Counted from the first letter of the stretch, positions 48,737 through 59,245 are shown. The stretch: DNA of 64,000 nt from Cryptomeria japonica (GCF_030272615.1 NC_081412.1:340315370-340379369), one strand, 5' to 3'. The notes: generated by a model from the letters alone, not told the origin. Numbers and translations are program-made.

Positions 48737-48928
48737 CCATAAAAAATTAGGAAAAGTCCTAAAAAAAATCCATAAAAACCAGAAAAAGTCTTGAAAAAAA
48801 TCCATAAAAAATAAGAAAAAGTCCTAAAAAAATCCATAAAAATCAGAAAAAGTTTTGAAAAAATCCATTAAAAATCGGAAAAAGTCTTGAAAAAATCCAT
48901 AAAAATTAGAAAAAGTCTTGAAAAAAGT
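48737..48928 (+). repeat. ~32-bp minisatellite, six units, in the Tat 3' region
   Basis: Units of 31-33 bp, each starting CCATAAAAA or CCATTAAAA and containing GAAAAAGTCYTGAAAA. They are tandem with small A-run length changes and degrade into similar A-rich sequence to about 49080. The 3' regions of Tat-lineage elements are known to host such repeats. Confidence 0.88.
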
Positions 48929-50492
48929 CCCTAAAAAAATTCAAATAGGATCTTGAAAAAATCAAAAAAATATTCAAATATGATCCAGATAAAGCACAAA
49001 AACATCCAAATATGATCTTGAAAAAATACAAAAACATCGAAAAAACTCTTTTAAAAAGAACTAAAATTCAAAAAATAATGAAAAACTTGCAATAAAATAT
49101 CTCACAAGAAATCAAACACCCTAGCAAATATCTAGTAAACACTTCACATGAAGTTAGCAAAAGGATAAACTATCTTAGCAACATCTACAATCAAGTCAAC
49201 CAACCCTATCAATCTATCAATTTGCCTTAAACAGGGAAGGGTACACTCGAAACCAAACGTATCAGTCTTATATGGGGTATTCAAATCTTTGAAACCAAAC
49301 ATGGCTGTAGGATTTTGTCCAAGTTAGTCTTTATCATTTATCAATTGGTGACAGATCATGTTCTTATGCTACTCAAGGATGTCCTCACGAGAGTAGAGGA
49401 GCCATGATGAACATGATCTTTTTCTTTGATTGTTGTTTGTGGTGTGAATCAGTGAAGTTATAAGGCAATAGTTCCAGTGGGTGTTTGTGTTGGTACATTC
49501 ATTCATCAAGTATCCTATGTAAAAATAAAGTCAAGGATAACTGTGCTCGTGACTGTCGCACATACCTTGAACCTTGGTGCTACACCCAGAATGGAGGGGT
49601 TCATTCCTTGTCTGCTAAGTGTTTATTTTCTACAATGAGATATCCTTACACCTTGGTTCTTCATACCTTGGTGTACAAAGCTCCATTGATACATAATAAG
49701 TCTCAATGATGAAAATGTTGTGCTGTGAATAAAGACACACAAAATTTTGGTTTTATCATCTTCGATCTGTTCAATTTTTCATCTTATTCTCCTAATCAAT
49801 CGATCCTCTTTCATCCTACTAATATTTCTTCTAGGTTAATTGAGTCAAGTGGTCAAACAATATTCTAACATATCTTAACAAAATGATCTGTGATCATGTA
49901 GATGCATTAATTCATATGCATTCATTTAAGTTCATGTGAACATTCTTTATTAAATTACAATAGTTGCATACATTTTAATTCATTATCATATAATATTCAT
50001 GAAGTGGCACTAGGTGATTGCATTAGTTTAGTTAAGGGCATTAATTCATTTGGACTCATTATCATATAGATCCATTATTTAAGTGCATTGTCATATAGTG
50101 GAGTTTATTAGCATTTCATCGTTTATTCATATTTCATTATAATAGCATTTTTTGATTGCATTATCATATATCATTCATTTAGATTCATATACTTTCATTT
50201 TAGTTGCATACATTTGAAATATTTAGTTCATTTTAAATATCATTACATCATCGTAAGAACATTAGTAAAAAATAAGTAAATAACATCGTGCATCATGTAG
50301 AATCATGCATACATTTCAAACCAAATCAAGTAAAGTGCATCATAGAAAGAATGTAGAGTCATGTATCACATAAATAGTACAAATGCATATATGACCACCA
50401 CCAAAATTGTATATCATATATATCTCAAAAATGGTAATATGTCATAATACAATAAACTGCCTAAAGGCTCATATAACATTATAAACAATGTG
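48929..50492 (+). other. Tat 3' region, second part
   Basis: AT-rich, with many ATTCATTTA- and CATTATCATATA-like phrases between 49880 and 50240. No coding frame was supported. Confidence 0.5.
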
Positions 50493-51140
50493 TTAACCGA
50501 CACTGCCTCTATGAGACTTGTACTCACGATAGCTAGGTTCTCTTTGACCCTCAGGAATGACCCTCTCATAAAGCTGTCTATAATATAAGGCCTCCTTGGT
50601 AGCATTGAAAAGATTGTCATCCTATGTATGTATGTCTATCCCTGGACCAAACTACTGATCATAGGCATCTAATACCAATCGATCCCTTTGTATGACGTCA
50701 TCCCACTCCCTCTAGAGATGGTCTCTCTCTTGGATCCATGCCTGCTACTCCTGTTGGACTAAGGACCGATCATCTCTCCATCTCAGCTACTTTGCACCTA
50801 GATCATCCTCCAAAATTTGGATCCATGCCCTAAGGACTTGAGGATCGTCATCATCCTATTGGTCATAACCCTGTCCTCCATCACCACCCTCTCCACCTAC
50901 CTCTGCATCTAGTATGTCCTTGAGCTCAGGCATGTCAATGTATTGAGAGATCTCATCTCCCTCACTACTCGATGATCCCAAGGAAGAATCATCATCCCCC
51001 TCACTATTGTTAGTATTGCCACCAATGTCCACATCCTCCTCATCCTCCTCCTCTCCTCCTGCAACAGTGATGGCCGCAACTGCTCCCCTCCCCCCATCCC
51101 CTCCATACCCTCCGTCTTTCCCATCATCTCCCCTCTGTCA
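50493..51140 (-). pseudogene. antisense ORF in the Tat 3' region, six TAG codons
   Basis: On the minus strand one register runs from about 51140 to a TAA at 50493-50495, about 215 codons. It is interrupted only by TAG, at 50856, 50787, 50745, 50712, 50652 and 50622 (left base of each codon). Composition: glycine-rich (GGYGGDGG), then very acidic (GGEEEDEEDVDIGG, SEGDEISQYIDMPELKDIL). A Trp/Gln/Arg-rich part follows, and the end is ALYYRQLYERVIPEGQREPS. Several Tat elements are known to carry an extra ORF, sometimes antisense, between integrase and the 3' LTR. I infer that this is one. The C-terminus of an unrelated DNA transposase is an alternative. I do not recognise a domain. Confidence 0.6.
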
Positions 51141-51184
51141 TCGCCGATGTCGTATGTGCTGAGGAGTGACTGACATGCGGATCT

Positions 51185-51308
51185 GTCAATGGGACGGATC
51201 TATGCCTCAACCACCATGCATCAAACTATGGTATCGTCCTTGGTTCTGCAACTCTTGCAGCCCAACATTCTCTTGTATACTCAAACACCAATCCTTTTGT
51301 ATCGTTGG
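51185..51308 (+). pseudogene. gag fragment left of the solo LTR
   Basis: From about 51220 the plus strand encodes NYGIVLGSATLAAQHSL and then VYSNTNPF. This parallels the Tat gag near 40740-40815 (NYNTQL, QHFPVYSNTNPFV). It belongs to a related Tat gag, not to the 3' region of the element before it. Confidence 0.72.
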
Positions 51309-52366
51309 TGAAGACACCTAAAAATGTCTCATCAATGGCATAATAATTATTCGCCTTATTAATTAAATATTATTTAATTATTTAATTAAACTAATTATTA
51401 TTCTTCTGAATTAATTCTAGTCATCACATTTCTCCAAAATTACTAATTCTATTTCTCTCTTTTAATCAACTCACCATTTAAACCTCTTCTTTATAATTAA
51501 TTAAATATTAATTAATTAATTAATTACAATTAAAACCTTTAATTAAACAATATTTATTATTTAATTAAATTCCATATCTAATGATTCAATAATTTTTTAA
51601 AATTAATTAATTAACTAACTCATTCTTTTTCAAATTCAAATTTCATATTCTCCCCAAATTTCAATTAATTTCATGTGCATTTCACTTTTTGAAAATCCAA
51701 ATTCAAATTAAATAAAAATGAAATGTGAATTTCATCTCAAAATCCTATAGTACATGTTGAAATTTTAACTCCCACTAACTTTCAGTCTGACGAGGCAATC
51801 AATTTAGTCAACTGAGCAATCAATTCAGTCATCTCCCCAGCTAACTCTCCAATCACCTTTTTCAACTCTCAATCAACTTTTTGGAACATAACAATCAAAT
51901 TAGTTAACAAATCAGTCAAATTATTCATTTGATCAATCTAATAAGTTCATTGATCAATCAACCTAGTTGAATCATCAATCAAATGAGTTAAACTCCCAAT
52001 CAATCTTGTCTCAAGCAATCTCAGCCATTGATCAATTCTGTTCCAGAATGAATCTCAACTCTCCATTCTCATCCTCCATAACTTCAACCCATTTCTCCTC
52101 AATTTTTCTTAGCCACTATCTTCAAAATTATTGTGTCTAACTTATGCAGGTACTCCAGCATAGCATTGAGAGCCACACCAACACGATGATGAAGAAGAGC
52201 AATGTAAGTCGATTGAATTGATAAAAAGGGGTGCTAATGCTTTAATTTAGTGTTTTGTTAATTTGATTAAATTCCATTGTGCTTAAGGATTTAGTTAGTT
52301 AGATTCAAGTTTTGGTGGTTAACTTGGTTAATCTAGCTTATTATGACTGGAGTTTTCCTTAAAACA
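51309..52366 (+). repeat. solo LTR of the Tat family
   Basis: 1058 bp, TGAAGACACC to CTTAAAACA, similar along its length to 36066-37145. GTTGG occurs on both sides (51304-51308 and 52367-52371). Gag-like sequence, not a polypurine tract, lies to the left. This fits a solo LTR from recombination between the LTRs of a separate insertion. The alternative is that it is the 3' LTR of the Tat element, whose left flank is ATTGG. Confidence 0.65.
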
Positions 52367-52430
52367 GTTGGATTCTTTCCATGAATATGACAAATGCCTA
52401 TCCCATATGAATAGAAACATTTGAGTGGAA
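52367..52430 (+). pseudogene. gag fragment right of the solo LTR
   Basis: After GTTGG one frame reads MNMTNAYPI. This would continue gag after NPFVG in a related copy. It is short and only suggestive. Confidence 0.4.
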
Positions 52431-52471
52431 AAAATGAATGAATAATGATATTAAGTTTCCACAATCTATAG

Positions 52472-52568
52472 AATTATTTCATATGCTTCTGGATTAGACT
52501 GTGTAGAATTTTTATGCTTCATATGAAAAAATTCTACACGATCTAATCTAGAAGCATATGAAATAATT
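52472..52568. repeat. 97-bp perfect-type hairpin
   Basis: Arms 52472-52513 and 52527-52568 are reverse complements over 42 bp with about three mismatches, around a 13-bp loop containing CATATG. It could be a foldback or MITE remnant. No target duplication was identified. Confidence 0.85.
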
Positions 52569-53039
52569 AATGAATACTTAAATACGTGAGAAAATGTCAC
52601 TTTTTCTTATCAAGACCACCAAAAAAACTGATGATAAATAGCATACACAATGTTATGACTCAAGTAACATAAGTAAAAAAGTCCTTTTGATCCACAAGAT
52701 CTTACCAGTGTGCAAGGGGAGAGAATAGACAACTCTTTCCACACACGCATAATACATGAATTATTGAATTATTTATTATGCCCAAGATCGTATGAAATTC
52801 ATGAGGAAGGCATACATAATGTTAATAATATAAAATACATTCAATAAGTGAGAAAAATGATTCCTTAAAAAAATATGTTAATAAAGTTTGACAATTTTTA
52901 ACGTTAACAAATAATATTGCAAGCAAAATGTTTTTGATTAAAGGGTCAAGCAGGTTTTGAAGGGACCTAAAAACCTATATACAAAATGTTTCCATCAACA
53001 AAACAAAATAGACACAACAACAAAATAAAAGATAAGTCC
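52569..53039. other. AT-rich non-coding stretch
   Basis: No frame or motif was supported between the hairpin and the ORF remnant to its right. Confidence 0.5.
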
Positions 53040-54640
53040 AAACAACAGCAAGGCACCAGGCCAATATGAGCAAACAACATCAGAAGACAATTACTTGAGA
53101 TTTATTAAAACTTCAGTAGTCTCAACCTCACACTCGAAAGCCTCCTAAGTGATCTTCTTGATATCCTACAAATCCTTCAACAATTGATTAACAACCTTTT
53201 TGAGATGGCCTCTTGTTCATTTGCATGGCCCTTTGCCCTCTTTAGCACCAACTTGATTACCTTTGTCCTCCAAATCAATAAATTGGGGGTTTCTATGTTG
53301 TAGTCTTTCAAAATTGTCATCTAAAGTCCTCAAACTACTCACAAGCCTTTTAATCACATTATGACTGAACTTAACCAATTTAACCAAATTAGCATTAATA
53401 TCCTCCGTTTTTTGTTTCTAGGGCCACAATACGCCCTTCATAGTTTAATTTCAAATTTGCCACATCCATAACCACTTTTTGAAGAGAAACCACCATGTTT
53501 CCGCCTTTTTTGTCCACCCACAAATCACCATGCTCCACACCCTCATCCAACCTAGCTTGAAAAGACCTTATCTTAAGGCTCATCTATTTGATTACATGGA
53601 AATACCACTTGTGCAATTTAAAAGAGTCCACCGCCGCATCCCTAGCAAGACCCAGGATATCATTATGATTCTCCATATCCAAGTTTAGATGGGGAGAATC
53701 GACATTTAGCTGATGAGGGAAAGGCGATCTAGCTCCCTTTTCCTTAGATCCCTCCACAACATCATTCGAAAGGGAAGAGTGGTGATCGCTCTGTTCCTCT
53801 GAGTGAGAGGAAACAGGGGAGGGTTTTTCCTTTTCCTTCTCTTCAGGGTCTTGGTCGAGCTTGAGTTCCCCCTTTTAATTCCAACCCTAGTCTTAAAATA
53901 TTCCTTAGTATCTCACCCCTCATCCTATGACACAATAAACTCTGAATCCTCATCCTTCAAGGGGGTCAAATCCTAAAAAAATTTAGGCTTACTCTTATAA
54001 GGGGAGGGAAATATTTAATGTACTCCATAATAAGCATAATAAGGCCTTCATGGAAGATAGGGTTTTTAGGGTTCTTCTTGAACTCTCTAATACCCTAATT
54101 CAAAGAAGACACAAGATAAAATGGAAAACAAATCCTATCCTTATGTCTAAAATGATTAGCTAGCACAAAATGATGCCCAAAAATATTAGTATAGCAACCA
54201 TCAAGGTAGAGATGTTACATAAGTACCTTAAGGACAACAACCCAAAGGGGTTTGATAGAGACAATTTCAATGCCACTCTTTGAATTCCTAACTAGATGTT
54301 TCCCCTCTTTACCTTTAGGAGAGTTTTGCACTGCTTCCTCTGAGGCCTTTTTGTCTTTGAAGACCTTCTTCCCATCCATTGGCATGCTCGTAATATCAGA
54401 GATAAGCTCTTTCGTGAGGTCCACTTTCTTACCATACATAGAGACATAGGTCTCCTTCTAGCCATTGATGAAAATTTTAGATAGTTTATGGTTATACCCA
54501 TGAAGCCTTTCCAGATATGGAGTGACATCCCCTTTTTGCAAAATCACCCGTATTGTAGTATTTTTCTTCACTCCTTCACAGTTAATTGGCTCCAGCCGGT
54601 TCCTATCCTCCCCCATAATGGACTCATTGTATTTCACACT
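53040..54640 (-). pseudogene. decayed plant transposon-type ORF of unknown function
   Basis: The minus strand from about 54618 reads MGEDRNRLEPINCEGVKKNT, then LQKGDVTPYLERLHGYNHKL. After a TAG it reads KETYVSMYGKKVDLTKELIS and MPMDGKKVFKDKKASEEAVQ. Next come GHHFVLANHFRHKDRICFPF and NPIFHEGLIMLIMEYIKY. A coiled-coil part is at 53395-53583 (VVSLQKVVMDVANLKLNYEG). A hydrophobic end near 53040-53075 could span a membrane. This arrangement resembles plant retroelement-associated ORFs of unknown function, but I cannot name a family with certainty. There are many stops and frame changes. Confidence 0.5.
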
Positions 54641-54769
54641 AGAAACTAGAGGTCTAGGAAAATAAAAACTCCAAGTCCCGACAAGTAAGAAAAACACCCA
54701 GAAAGCATGGGAACTAGGCAATGTGGCACAAAAGGTATAATGCATTGATTTTGCCATATCAATTAACAA

Positions 54770-55570
54770 ATGCTTCCCACATGAGCATGTATCATGTCAT
54801 ACACCATCAAATCCACCATGTTTGATGGTAATATATCTTCCTTGGTCCATAATTGCTTGGCATTACTAAGGACCCTGACATTAGCAAAATAATCGAGAAT
54901 GCAATTAGTCTCTCTATGTGAATGGGAAACGATACAATTATCAAAATACTCAATAAACCTTATTGGCTTCCCTTATCCAACTTTGGATAGTCCACGAAGG
55001 ACTTTGGGACCCCTTAGTACATTGAATTATATTCTTGGTGTCCCCTTCGAGCCAAACATTTTTGAAATTCGATTGATAGGCAAGTTTTAGACCATGGTAG
55101 GTAGTAACAACTTTGGCAAGGTGATTGGTTTGGCTACCCAAAGGGAGTGCTACCACCGATATAAACTCACCATTATCATCCCTCAACATTCCCCCCACAA
55201 CCTATTGGATCTAGATTACCCTTCACCACCCCATCAAAATTAACCTTCACCCACCCCTAAGGGGGGACCTTCCAAAAGATATTAGTTCTTGGATTACGAG
55301 GATTCTTCAGTGGAATGCGATGTCAAAATTAAGTTTCCATTTGGTAGCAACCTGACAATCATAAGCTAAAAGAGCAATCCGAGGATAAATCGAAAGATCA
55401 ACAACCCCATAATGGAAATTATCCACTATAGCCTTGCATATTTTGGAAGCCACAACTTGAATAGGTAGAGAGGAGTTTTTGAAAACACGATTGTTTCTCT
55501 CTTTCCATATCCCCCAGGCCACATGGGAAAGACAAAGAGACCACAAAAAAGAGAGGGTCAGATTAGCAGT
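54770..55570 (-). pseudogene. LINE-3 fragment: end of ORF2 with RNase H
   Basis: Minus strand: 55546-55307 has SHVAWGIWKERNNRVFKNSS, the junction after zf-RVT in plant LINE ORF2. At 55198-54950 the RNase H reads GGMLRDDNGEFISVVALPLG, then LEGDTKNIIQC and SPSWTIQSWIREA. It ends near 54775 (LDYFANVRVLSNAKQLWT, then a stop). Two frame changes separate the parts. The 5' part of the LINE is missing. Confidence 0.8.
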
Positions 55571-56814
55571 GGGAGGGATCCATTGATTTAGTTTTTGTCA
55601 AATAAAAATTGTCACATTCGCAAAAGAAATACTAACAAAAATTATAATAATTTGAACATTGAAAATAGTCATTTCTAGACAATTTGAAGGAAAACATCAC
55701 ATAGCAAAAAAGTGAAATAGAATCGTTTTCTCCAATCAACGGGCTTCCAACATTATACATATAAAAGCATAATCATGTAAATTCCAATCACACAAAAGAA
55801 AGAGATTTGAAGGTTAAATTGAATCTCTCATCTAGATCTCTTCCTTTATGTTTGCATAGAGATATTATAAACAAGGGACACATTGTGTCAAGTTGTGTGG
55901 TGTTTTAAATTATGATAAAGATTTAATGAAAGAAGGATGTGTAATTTGAAATGGTTATGAAATTGAAAACAATTAATTTGGAAACATTATGACTGAAATT
56001 TCATGACATGAGAAATTAAAGTAATTGTTACAAATACTATGAACTTAATAACAAACTATTAAAAATAAATAATTTTCATAAATTTGTTTATTATAAAAAC
56101 AACTTATAAAATGCATATAAACACTAAACCAACAATTATTTTGCTAGGTGAGAGGATCTTCAAACTCAAATTCAGAAATATAACTTGGTGAATGAATATA
56201 AGTATTATGTAGCTTAAGGGGTAATCTACTCTTGAAAGAGAGTCAGCGAATTATTTTGTACAGTTAAAAAAAATTAACAAACTTTAAGGAGTATAATCGT
56301 ATGCTTGGGAATTTATTTATTTTTTATATAGAACTGACCTTTCATCTTTTAGGTTGAAATTGTTTATGGGATTTCATTGTTCTCCATTTTATTCCACATC
56401 TGTAAGGGCACAAGCAAATAAGGAAGCTGAAAGTAAAACTGGTATAGGAAAGCAGTGCAATTGAGCTAATAATTATAAGATTCATCTTGAACTAGAAAAA
56501 TAGCATGAAATGCTCAATCAAGTTAACAACTCATTCTTGCATCTCTTTGCTTTGATGTCTTATCTACAACTATCCTTATTAATCCTCAACTCCTTAACTG
56601 AGAATTCCAAATTTGCTTCTGTTGTTTTAGGTATGTTTCAGTTTCAAGGCTGTTTGGATGACTTTTTGAAGAAATTTTAGGCTATAAGGAAAATCCATTT
56701 GTTCATTAAAGCTGGAGATGCCAAAGGAGACATTCAGTATATAAGTGAAAATACACATTAGCACATGCATGCAAACCAAAAGAAGAGATGTGCTTGACAT
56801 GCTAATAATTTTAC
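55571..56814. other. non-coding stretch, probably intron or 3' flank of the host gene
   Basis: AT-rich. No exon homologous to the end of the BMT5-like family was found after the donor at 56813-56814, so the final exon is either absent or too decayed to see. Confidence 0.45.
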
Positions 56815-57042
56815 CTCTCCCAAGAAGAAACTATGAGAAATGTTGGGTCCATCTACTCTTCGTTTAATGTAACCAGGATAATATGCTATGTTAAACTCAA
56901 CAAAATCTTTTAAAGCAAGCCACATTTTTGTCCTTATTTTTCCAGTTTCCACTTCTCATAAGTGTGTTTTTCTTTGTGGGTAACCTGGATTTCTTGCTTT
57001 TTTTTTTTTGTTAAGAATGGTCATTGCGTTCTTGAACAACAT
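56815..57042 (-). pseudogene. BMT5-like (DUF2431) gene, second visible exon, decayed and split by Gypsy-C
   Basis: Minus strand from 57042: MLFKNAMTILN, a run of 12 A, then in another frame EIQVTHKEKHTYEKWKLEK and a TAA. A further frame gives ALKDFVEFNIAYYPGYIKRR and ISHSFFLGE, then a possible donor GAG|GTAAAA at 56813-56815. The family is a Rossmann-fold methyltransferase domain (25S rRNA uridine-N3 methyltransferase BMT5-like). Plant members have a YYPGY or DYPGY motif and then F-x-L-G in the same order. The A-run expansion, one stop and one lost base make it non-functional. The exon's first codons lie across Gypsy-C at 63505-63525. Confidence 0.75.
57038..57042. repeat. target site duplication of Gypsy-C (left)
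   Basis: AACAT at 57038-57042, repeated at 63500-63504 beyond the other LTR. Confidence 0.92.
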
Positions 57043-57647
57043 TGATCTGATTAGAATCTATGATAGTTACAGACAAATGCTTAACAATATTACACAAGTT
57101 AATTCAAAGCTTTAATCTGAGCGAATTAACATAATAATGCTTAAATGAACAAAGCATAATAAAGGTAATGAATTGAAAGAAAGAGAGTAGAAAGACAGAA
57201 GACAAAACACAATTGATAACGGAGTTCGTTCGCGGGTCGGACTACGTCTCCGGGTCCTGCTCCAATAGGGGGACCGATCCGATTAGCTCCAAAATCAATT
57301 ACAAGTGTTACAAGATATTCCCTTCAAGCACAATGGCAACATTATTCTCCAATGTGCAGGAATAATGAACAAATCTTCAAGCTCATAATCTCCTTCTCAT
57401 CACCTGGATGCCTACCAAAAGCCTAATACCCCTTTTTATACATGAAATTAGCCAAAAAAAGGCTATAACCACTAATTACAAAGATAATCCCTTTCAACTA
57501 ATTGAATCTTCGTAATAAACCCTTTACTATTTTATGGATTTGATTTTACTCCATAAATAGGGATTGTTTTAACCATATACCCTTATTTAACTAAGGATAG
57601 GCAGATCGAGTATTGGTTAAATTAATATTACCCCAAAAATATCTCAA

Positions 57648-57663
57648 GCGCTATAAATAGCGC
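57648..57663. promoter_or_regulatory. palindromic TATA element in the Gypsy-C LTR
   Basis: Two perfect 7-bp arms around AA give a TATA-like core readable on both strands. In element sense it could serve as the LTR core promoter. The right LTR has one arm mutated (C to T at 63249). Confidence 0.5.
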
Positions 57664-57844
57664 AACGGTTATGTAATATTTTGGGAGGACGATGGTCAAG
57701 GTTCAACCCCCGTCGGCCTCCATTCTCTCTTTGGGCAGTTTGTTATTAGCTAAAAGAAACTTCTTTCTAAATAATAGTAAATTGCATGTGTGGTGTAGCG
57801 GCAAAGGTGGACGGTTTAGCTATGGAGATCACGGGTTCAAATCT
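57658..57844 (+). promoter_or_regulatory. two tRNA-promoter-like modules in the LTR
   Basis: Module 1: TAGCGCAACGG (A-box-like) and GGTTCAACCCC (B-box-like) 31 bp apart. Around the B box an imperfect 12-bp stem is possible (GGAGGACGATGG with CCGTCGGCCTCC). Module 2: TAGCGGCAAAGG and GGTTCAAATCT, 26 bp apart; the right LTR has GGTTCGAATCT. Both follow the order of RNA polymerase III internal promoters and lie antisense to the element. Confidence 0.5.
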
Positions 57845-57911
57845 ATACTTGGAAACTTTTTGGTAACTGTTGTAACATTATTTTTGGTGGAAAGCATATC
57901 CACCCGGATCA

Positions 57912-57923
57912 ATCCTCCCCATT
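57912..57923 (-). other. Gypsy-C polypurine tract
   Basis: In minus-strand sense AATGGGGAGGAT lies directly before the 3' LTR. Confidence 0.8.
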
Positions 57924-57952
57924 GGAGAGCTTTTGGACCTCCGAAAGCTTGA

Positions 57953-58444
57953 TTACTTAGTAAGTAGGTGAGGGTATAGTTCCCTCACCTTTCCAATCTC
58001 CATCCATCTTGCTTTACCAGGGTGCATCCCTTTACGTCCCACTTTGAGGTATTCAACACCACCTCTTTTAGAAGATCTAACATTTCTGTCGAGGATGACA
58101 TCCTCTTGTAACACATTCATGTATTCAGGTGCTAGATCATCAACAGAAGGAATCTGAATAGTAGCCTCTTCCTCAAATATCATTGGAGGCTCATACAACT
58201 TCAGATTTTCTACATTTACAACTGAGTAAATTTGCATATATGGAGGAAGATTAAGGCGAAAGGCATTGGTACCGATCTTTTCCAAGATCTCAAAGGGACC
58301 ATATCTGATAGGCTTAAGCTTCTTACCTTCACCTTGCATCCTTTCCTTGCTGATATGTAACCAAACACGGTCACCAACCTGAAAATGATGATCTATGTGA
58401 TGCTTGTCATGGCGAGCCTTGTATTTTGCTTGGCTCTGCTCCAA
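57953..58444 (-). pseudogene. Gypsy-C integrase C-terminus and chromodomain
   Basis: The frame continues the integrase past a TAG at 58445-58447: LEQSQAKYKARHDKHHIDHH, then FQVGDRVWLHISKERMQ, RYGPFEILEKIGTNAFRLNL and YSVVNVENLKLYEPP. The last ~45 residues (EDVILDRNVRSSKRGGVEYL, then KARWMEIGKVRELYP) have the order of a chromodomain, which in chromoviruses helps direct insertion. The natural end is TAA at 57953-57955, 42 bp from the LTR. This part is open. Confidence 0.88.
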
Positions 58445-59239
58445 CTATGCTTCTACTACCTGATGGATTGCTTGGACCTTTTGGATGAACTTTAAAGCCC
58501 TTTCTGCATCATGGCGTCCATCTATAACATCGTCCTTTCCAAAAGCAAAGTCCATTGGTGTCTTTGGCAAATAGCCAAAGCAAGTCTCAAAAGGAGACCT
58601 CTTTGTAGAGGAATGTGCTGCATGGTTGTAAGCATGTTGCACATAATGAAGATTCTCATTCCACAACTTAGGATGCTTGCTACAGTAACCTCTAAGCAGA
58701 TGAACAACTGTCCTGTTGACTACCTCTGTCTGTCCATCAGTCTGCGGATGGAAGGCTGTACTCTTCTTCAGCTTGGTGTCCATGAGTCCCCACAAAGATG
58801 TCCAAAATTCCCCTAAGAATTGAGAATCTCGATCTGATACAATAGAAGTAGGTAACCCAAAATGAACCCATACAAATTGGAAGTACATATGAGCTGTTAG
58901 TTCAGCAGTGACCTGTTTCTTACAAGGCATTAGAATACACATTTTGCTGAATCGATCAACAACAACATACAAATAATCATGTCCCTTCCTAGACATAGGT
59001 AAACCTCCCACAAAGTCCATAGACACACTTCCCCATGGACGGGATGGTACAGGTAATGGTGTGTACAAACCCAATTTCCTGTTACTTGGTTTACTGGTTG
59101 CACACATTACACATCCCTTTATATACTTTGTAACAGTTTCTTGCATACAAGGCCAGTAACAATACTTCTGTAATTGAACCAATGTTTTACTTACCCCGAA
59201 ATGTCCTGCAATCAAAGAGGTATGTGCTTCTCGAATCAC
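58445..59239 (-). pseudogene. Gypsy-C integrase zinc domain and catalytic core
   Basis: It follows a TAG at 59246-59248. VIREAHTSLIAGHFGVSKTL, then YCYWPCMQETV and KGCVMCATSK, carry the H-H-C-C zinc set. The catalytic triad is in VSMDFVGGLPMS, IVSDRDSQFLG and QTDGQTEVVNRTV, all three intact. HAAHSSTKRSPFETCFGYLP is the usual Gypsy motif after the core. It ends at a TAG at 58445-58447 after VVEA. The frame is in register with its neighbours, so only the TAG codons separate them. Confidence 0.92.
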
Positions 59240-59245
59240 CTGTGC

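Larger units (their letters stand above)
36066..51200 (+). mobile_element. Tat/Ogre-like Ty3/Gypsy element, 3' end lost
   Basis: A 5' LTR, a 3-kb leader, gag, a DGG-type protease, a G-patch region, RT, a first RNase H, a second archaeal-type RNase H, integrase, and a 3.5-kb 3' region with tandem repeats and an antisense frame. Two RNase H domains and long untranslated regions are known marks of the Tat lineage. Every domain carries stops or frameshifts. No polypurine tract plus LTR follows the 3' region. Instead a gag remnant with a solo LTR does. The right boundary is approximate. Confidence 0.85.
57043..57911 (-). repeat. Gypsy-C 3' LTR
   Basis: 869 bp. It contains a perfect 16-bp palindrome with a TATA core (GCGCTATAAATAGCGC, 57648-57663). 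It also holds two A-box/B-box-like pairs on the plus strand: 57658-57668 with 57700-57710, and 57796-57807 with 57834-57844. Confidence 0.95.

Noticed and set aside
48573-48837. Phe-rich minus-strand and Lys-rich plus-strand frames
   Set aside because: They are translations of the A-rich 32-bp minisatellite. The repeating composition is a by-product.
50909-51127. Minus-strand ATG frame beginning MMGKTEGMEGMGG
   Set aside because: It is a shadow of the acidic register described at 50493-51140, which has more consistent composition over a longer span.
57658-57910. Genuine tRNA gene in the LTR
   Set aside because: Box-like motifs are present, but I could not form a full cloverleaf with acceptor stem and anticodon arm. 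Promoter-like modules are the most that can be supported.
57692-57952. Plus-strand frame, repeated at 63277-63510, that looks like a conserved duplicated protein
   Set aside because: Both copies lie in the Gypsy-C LTRs, so the identity comes from LTR duplication. No protein motif is visible and the strand is opposite to the element.
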